DNA of 7,403 bases from an uncultured Saprospiraceae bacterium (lineage in GTDB: Bacteria; Bacteroidota; Bacteroidia; Chitinophagales; Saprospiraceae): positions 1 to 7,403 of the forward strand of contig CALHBW010000568.1 of NCBI GenBank assembly GCA_937930625.1, read 5' to 3'. The notes beneath the pieces are model-generated. The model saw only the letters and a list, made by a program, of their open reading frames with translations. It was not told the DNA's origin and ran no database searches. Below, one piece after another: positions 4,960 to 7,403 of the stretch; position 1 is the stretch's first letter; each line of letters opens with the position of its first letter. The translations under genes were made by a program, and so were the position numbers.

Positions 4960-7401
4960 ATGAAAAATTTTATCTCTACTTTGGCAGTATCTCTTAAATT
5001 GGGATATGATGCTGTTTCTCCTCCAAAAAACTATTTATTACCTTTCGCATACAAGCTACTCTTTACCGGATTGTTATTCCTTTTTACACCATTTTTTGTC
5101 AAAGGACAAACCTGCACACCGGATGTCACCACCGTCAATGTCACACTTGATGCTGCCGGAGATTTAGTATTTACCCAACCCGGACAAATACAAAACGATA
5201 CCGGAGCCGAGTGTTGTGACGGCACAGCAGGAGGAAACGTAGATTGCGCCGCTATTCAACTCGCACTGCCTGCCGGAATAGATGCGAGCTGTCTATACTC
5301 TCAAATTGATTTTATGAACGACCAAGGCAATATTTACATCGGTTTTGTAGATGCCACGAATGCTTGTTTTGGAGTGACACAATACGGCAATAACTCAATA
5401 GTCAGCAACGTCAATTGTGACGGTGGCGATTTGGCAATTACGATTTGTAAGCCGGGCAACCTGACTGTTCAGCCTACCGTTGATGTAGGCTTCAAGTGCG
5501 ATGTCAACATATCCGCACCAACTGCTCAGTCCATCTGCGATGTAGCTGATATTCCCACTTTGAATGTTACCTTAACACCCACCGAATTTGAAACCGCAGG
5601 AGGTAGTTTTGCCGCCTCAAGTAATAGACCGGAGTGTGGAGATTGTAGCGATTTTATGAATAATCTAAGTGATATAACAGTCACAGACAGCGGAGCTATC
5701 ACCGATGTATGTGATGGTACGCAGACCTTAACTCGCACCTTTATGGCAACTTACTGCGGCAAAACCCTCACTGCCACCCAAGTATTCACAGCTACCGGAA
5801 ATGACTGTCCGGGATGCTGCGTATTTGAAGCAACTTGCGGAGCTTCGGACTTGGGTACTTACGATTGCAGCACTATCGCCGATATACCCACCATACCCAC
5901 CGTTATGACCGCCCCAAGCGGAGACATCACAATAGATAATGCCACCGGAGATTACGGTATAGATGTGGGCGATACACCTTGCGGAACGATTATCGTAGCA
6001 GTGGAAGACACCCCCGCTACACCCACAGATGCCTGTGGTTTGGCAGATTATACCGTCACCCGTACCATTACAATTATTGATGATGAAGACGATAGCGGCG
6101 ATTTCACGGCAGGTGAAGAAAGCATGGATTGTGTATATACTTACATGATTGAGGTGGATACCGACCCACCCGAATTTGCGAATTGCCCGGTTGTGGGTGC
6201 TGACCCAACGGATTTGGGTTGCAATCCCGAAGCCACTGATTTTCCTACGGATGCCGAATTGATTACAATGGTTGGCGTATCGGATGCTTGCGGAATTATG
6301 GATGCGAATATTACGGTAGCCTCGTCGGATTTTGCAGTCGGATGTGTCATTACGCGCACTTATGTGATTACAGCCGTAGATGATTGTGGGAATGAAAATA
6401 CCTGTAATGTGCTGTATCAATTTATAATGGATAACGACCCGCCAACGGCTGCAAATTGTTTTGTTGATGGTAATGACCCCGAGGATTTGGATTGTAATCC
6501 TCAACCTGCTGCCTTCCCCGGTGATAATGAATTAATTACGATGGCTAATATACAGGACGGATGTGGCGTTGTTACTCCAAATATAGATGTTAATTTTATA
6601 GATGCTGTCGAGGGCTGCGTCACTATACGAACTTATACCGTTCTAGCAACTGATGATTGCAATAATGTGAGTTCATCCTGTAATATGGTTTACCAGTTTT
6701 CAATGGATAATGCCCCACCCCTAATCGCAATTCCCGCAGATGAAAACTTGCCCTGTTCACTTACACCTCCCACTGCTCCGGCTACCGTTGCGGTGACAGA
6801 CAATTGTGATGTCGATACCACTGCGCCATTATCCGACACACAAATCAGCGGAAATTGTCGGGAAGGATTTACGGCAGTCTTTACCTACGGTCCGGTGACA
6901 GATGCTTGTGGCAATACCGCCCCCGCCCAATCTTTCACTATCACCACGACACCCTGCGGATGTACAGACGATACCAGCATAGAAATGTGCGACGACAACG
7001 ACCCCTGTACCGTAAATGATATAGAAACTCTCGCTTGCGACGGTTCGGTATGTGTACCTTGTGCGGGCGAACTTATCGGTCCGCCAGTACCCTCGCTCAC
7101 CTGCCCTGTCGAATTGAATAAATGTGCCACCGATGGTAGTAATATCTTTGACTGTATGTTTGAGGATACCAATGGAGTGACGCAAGTATTGGGTTCTGAA
7201 GCCAACCCAATCATTGGTGGTGCCAATCCTAATGTGGTCAGTAATGCGGGTATTATTGATGCTTCGGTATTGAATGTAGGTACGTACAGTTTTACGCTAT
7301 CCTACGAAGCACCTCCCGGCTGTATTAGTGAGCCTGTTACTTGTACATTTACCGTCATCAATCCCAAATCTGCGAATGCGGGTTCATTTCCGCGCAATTA
7401 A
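4960..7401 (+). CDS. Large secreted cysteine-rich multidomain surface protein (HYR/Ig-like modules), probably C-terminally incomplete
   Basis: The frame encodes 813 aa. The signal peptide is long: about 30 N-terminal residues, a hydrophobic core at 32-47, and likely cleavage after VKG at residue 49. The module at about 83-166 has a Cys-rich start (ECCDG) and ends ITICKPGN, as in adhesin-like proteins of Bacteroidota. HYR/Ig-like modules follow at about 184-283, 284-400, a tandem pair at 401-491 and 492-583, and 584-668, several with a TDxCG or DDCGN motif. An EF-hand-like loop lies at 375-386. A Cys-rich segment at 677-702 contains DNDPCTVND, and a last module covers about 710-800. Many paired cysteines imply disulfides outside the cytoplasm. 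The start is firm: TAA at 4951-4953 is in frame upstream. The stop TAA (7399-7401) falls two bases from the window end with no type IX or gliding-type C-terminal domain. Its likely role is adhesion or cell-surface structure, by inference. Confidence 0.88.
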   Translation: MKNFISTLAVSLKLGYDAVSPPKNYLLPFAYKLLFTGLLFLFTPFFVKGQTCTPDVTTVNVTLDAAGDLVFTQPGQIQNDTGAECCDGTAGGNVDCAAIQLALPAGIDASCLYSQIDFMNDQGNIYIGFVDATNACFGVTQYGNNSIVSNVNCDGGDLAITICKPGNLTVQPTVDVGFKCDVNISAPTAQSICDVADIPTLNVTLTPTEFETAGGSFAASSNRPECGDCSDFMNNLSDITVTDSGAITDVCDGTQTLTRTFMATYCGKTLTATQVFTATGNDCPGCCVFEATCGASDLGTYDCSTIADIPTIPTVMTAPSGDITIDNATGDYGIDVGDTPCGTIIVAVEDTPATPTDACGLADYTVTRTITIIDDEDDSGDFTAGEESMDCVYTYMIEVDTDPPEFANCPVVGADPTDLGCNPEATDFPTDAELITMVGVSDACGIMDANITVASSDFAVGCVITRTYVITAVDDCGNENTCNVLYQFIMDNDPPTAANCFVDGNDPEDLDCNPQPAAFPGDNELITMANIQDGCGVVTPNIDVNFIDAVEGCVTIRTYTVLATDDCNNVSSSCNMVYQFSMDNAPPLIAIPADENLPCSLTPPTAPATVAVTDNCDVDTTAPLSDTQISGNCREGFTAVFTYGPVTDACGNTAPAQSFTITTTPCGCTDDTSIEMCDDNDPCTVNDIETLACDGSVCVPCAGELIGPPVPSLTCPVELNKCATDGSNIFDCMFEDTNGVTQVLGSEANPIIGGANPNVVSNAGIIDASVLNVGTYSFTLSYEAPPGCISEPVTCTFTVINPKSANAGSFPRN
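6082..6117 (+). other. EF-hand-like calcium-binding loop inside the surface protein
   Basis: Residues 375-386 read DEDDSGDFTAGE. Loop positions 1, 3, 5 and 12 are D, D, S and E, position 6 is G, and position 8 is the hydrophobic F, which fits the 12-residue EF-hand calcium loop. It sits at the end of a HYR-like module, just before the tandem repeats. Flanking helices are not obvious, so it may be a dockerin-like or free calcium loop. Confidence 0.55.
6160..6708 (+). repeat. Tandem pair of about 91-residue protein repeats in the surface protein
   Basis: Repeat 1 spans residues 401-491 and repeat 2 spans 492-583. Both run through the same landmarks: a DPP start, ANC, DP-x-DL-x-CNP, a run ending ELITM, D-x-CG, GC, RTY, a DDC core, CN-x-x-YQF, and MD at the end. 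Repeat 2 has one extra residue near its last Cys. The nucleotide sequences differ widely at synonymous sites, pointing to an old duplication kept by selection on the protein. Confidence 0.85.
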
Positions 7402-7403
7402 AT

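Noticed and set aside
5728..6504. Long open frame on the minus strand opposite the surface-protein gene
   Set aside because: The translation has odd composition (many Ile, Cys, His and Arg) and no recognisable domain. The plus strand carries clear repeated domains here, so this is a codon-bias shadow.

Overview
The window looks like a chromosomal segment from a Bacteroidota bacterium, probably a Saprospiraceae-like environmental lineage. That placement is an inference. It rests on AT-rich intergenic DNA, starts without clear Shine-Dalgarno sequences, a Bacteroidota-type lipoprotein, an ECF sigma factor with a small downstream partner, and a very long cysteine-rich secreted protein built from HYR/Ig-like modules.

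Layout. Positions 1-364 (minus strand) hold the N-terminal third or so of a CheR-type chemotaxis methyltransferase, cut by the window edge. A 463-base AT-rich divergent intergenic region follows, with a 20-base inverted repeat (19/20 match) and an isolated G-rich tract. All other genes are on the plus strand: a 500-aa helical cytoplasmic protein of unknown function (828-2330); a short spacer made of direct and inverted GAGTTGTTGAG-like repeats; a 174-aa lipoprotein with a lipocalin-like fold signature (2428-2952); and a 92-aa glycine-zipper membrane protein (3074-3352) closed by a textbook intrinsic terminator (3373-3408).

The second half is a possible regulatory and surface module. It has an ECF sigma factor (3553-4095, perhaps really starting at the GTG at 3583), a 30-nt hairpin, and a 78-aa protein resembling only the cytosolic head of a Bacteroidota anti-sigma factor, without a membrane anchor (4163-4399). 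After a 560-base AT-rich gap comes a large secreted protein (4960-7401) with a long signal peptide, a CKPGN-type N-terminal module, several HYR-like modules, an EF-hand-like calcium loop, a tandem pair of about 91-aa repeats and a Cys-rich DPC segment. Its reading frame stops two bases before the window ends, without a recognisable C-terminal sorting domain.

The most plausible functional story, by inference, is that the sigma factor and its truncated partner control the adjacent surface protein. No CRISPR array, tRNA, rRNA, transposase or phage gene was found.
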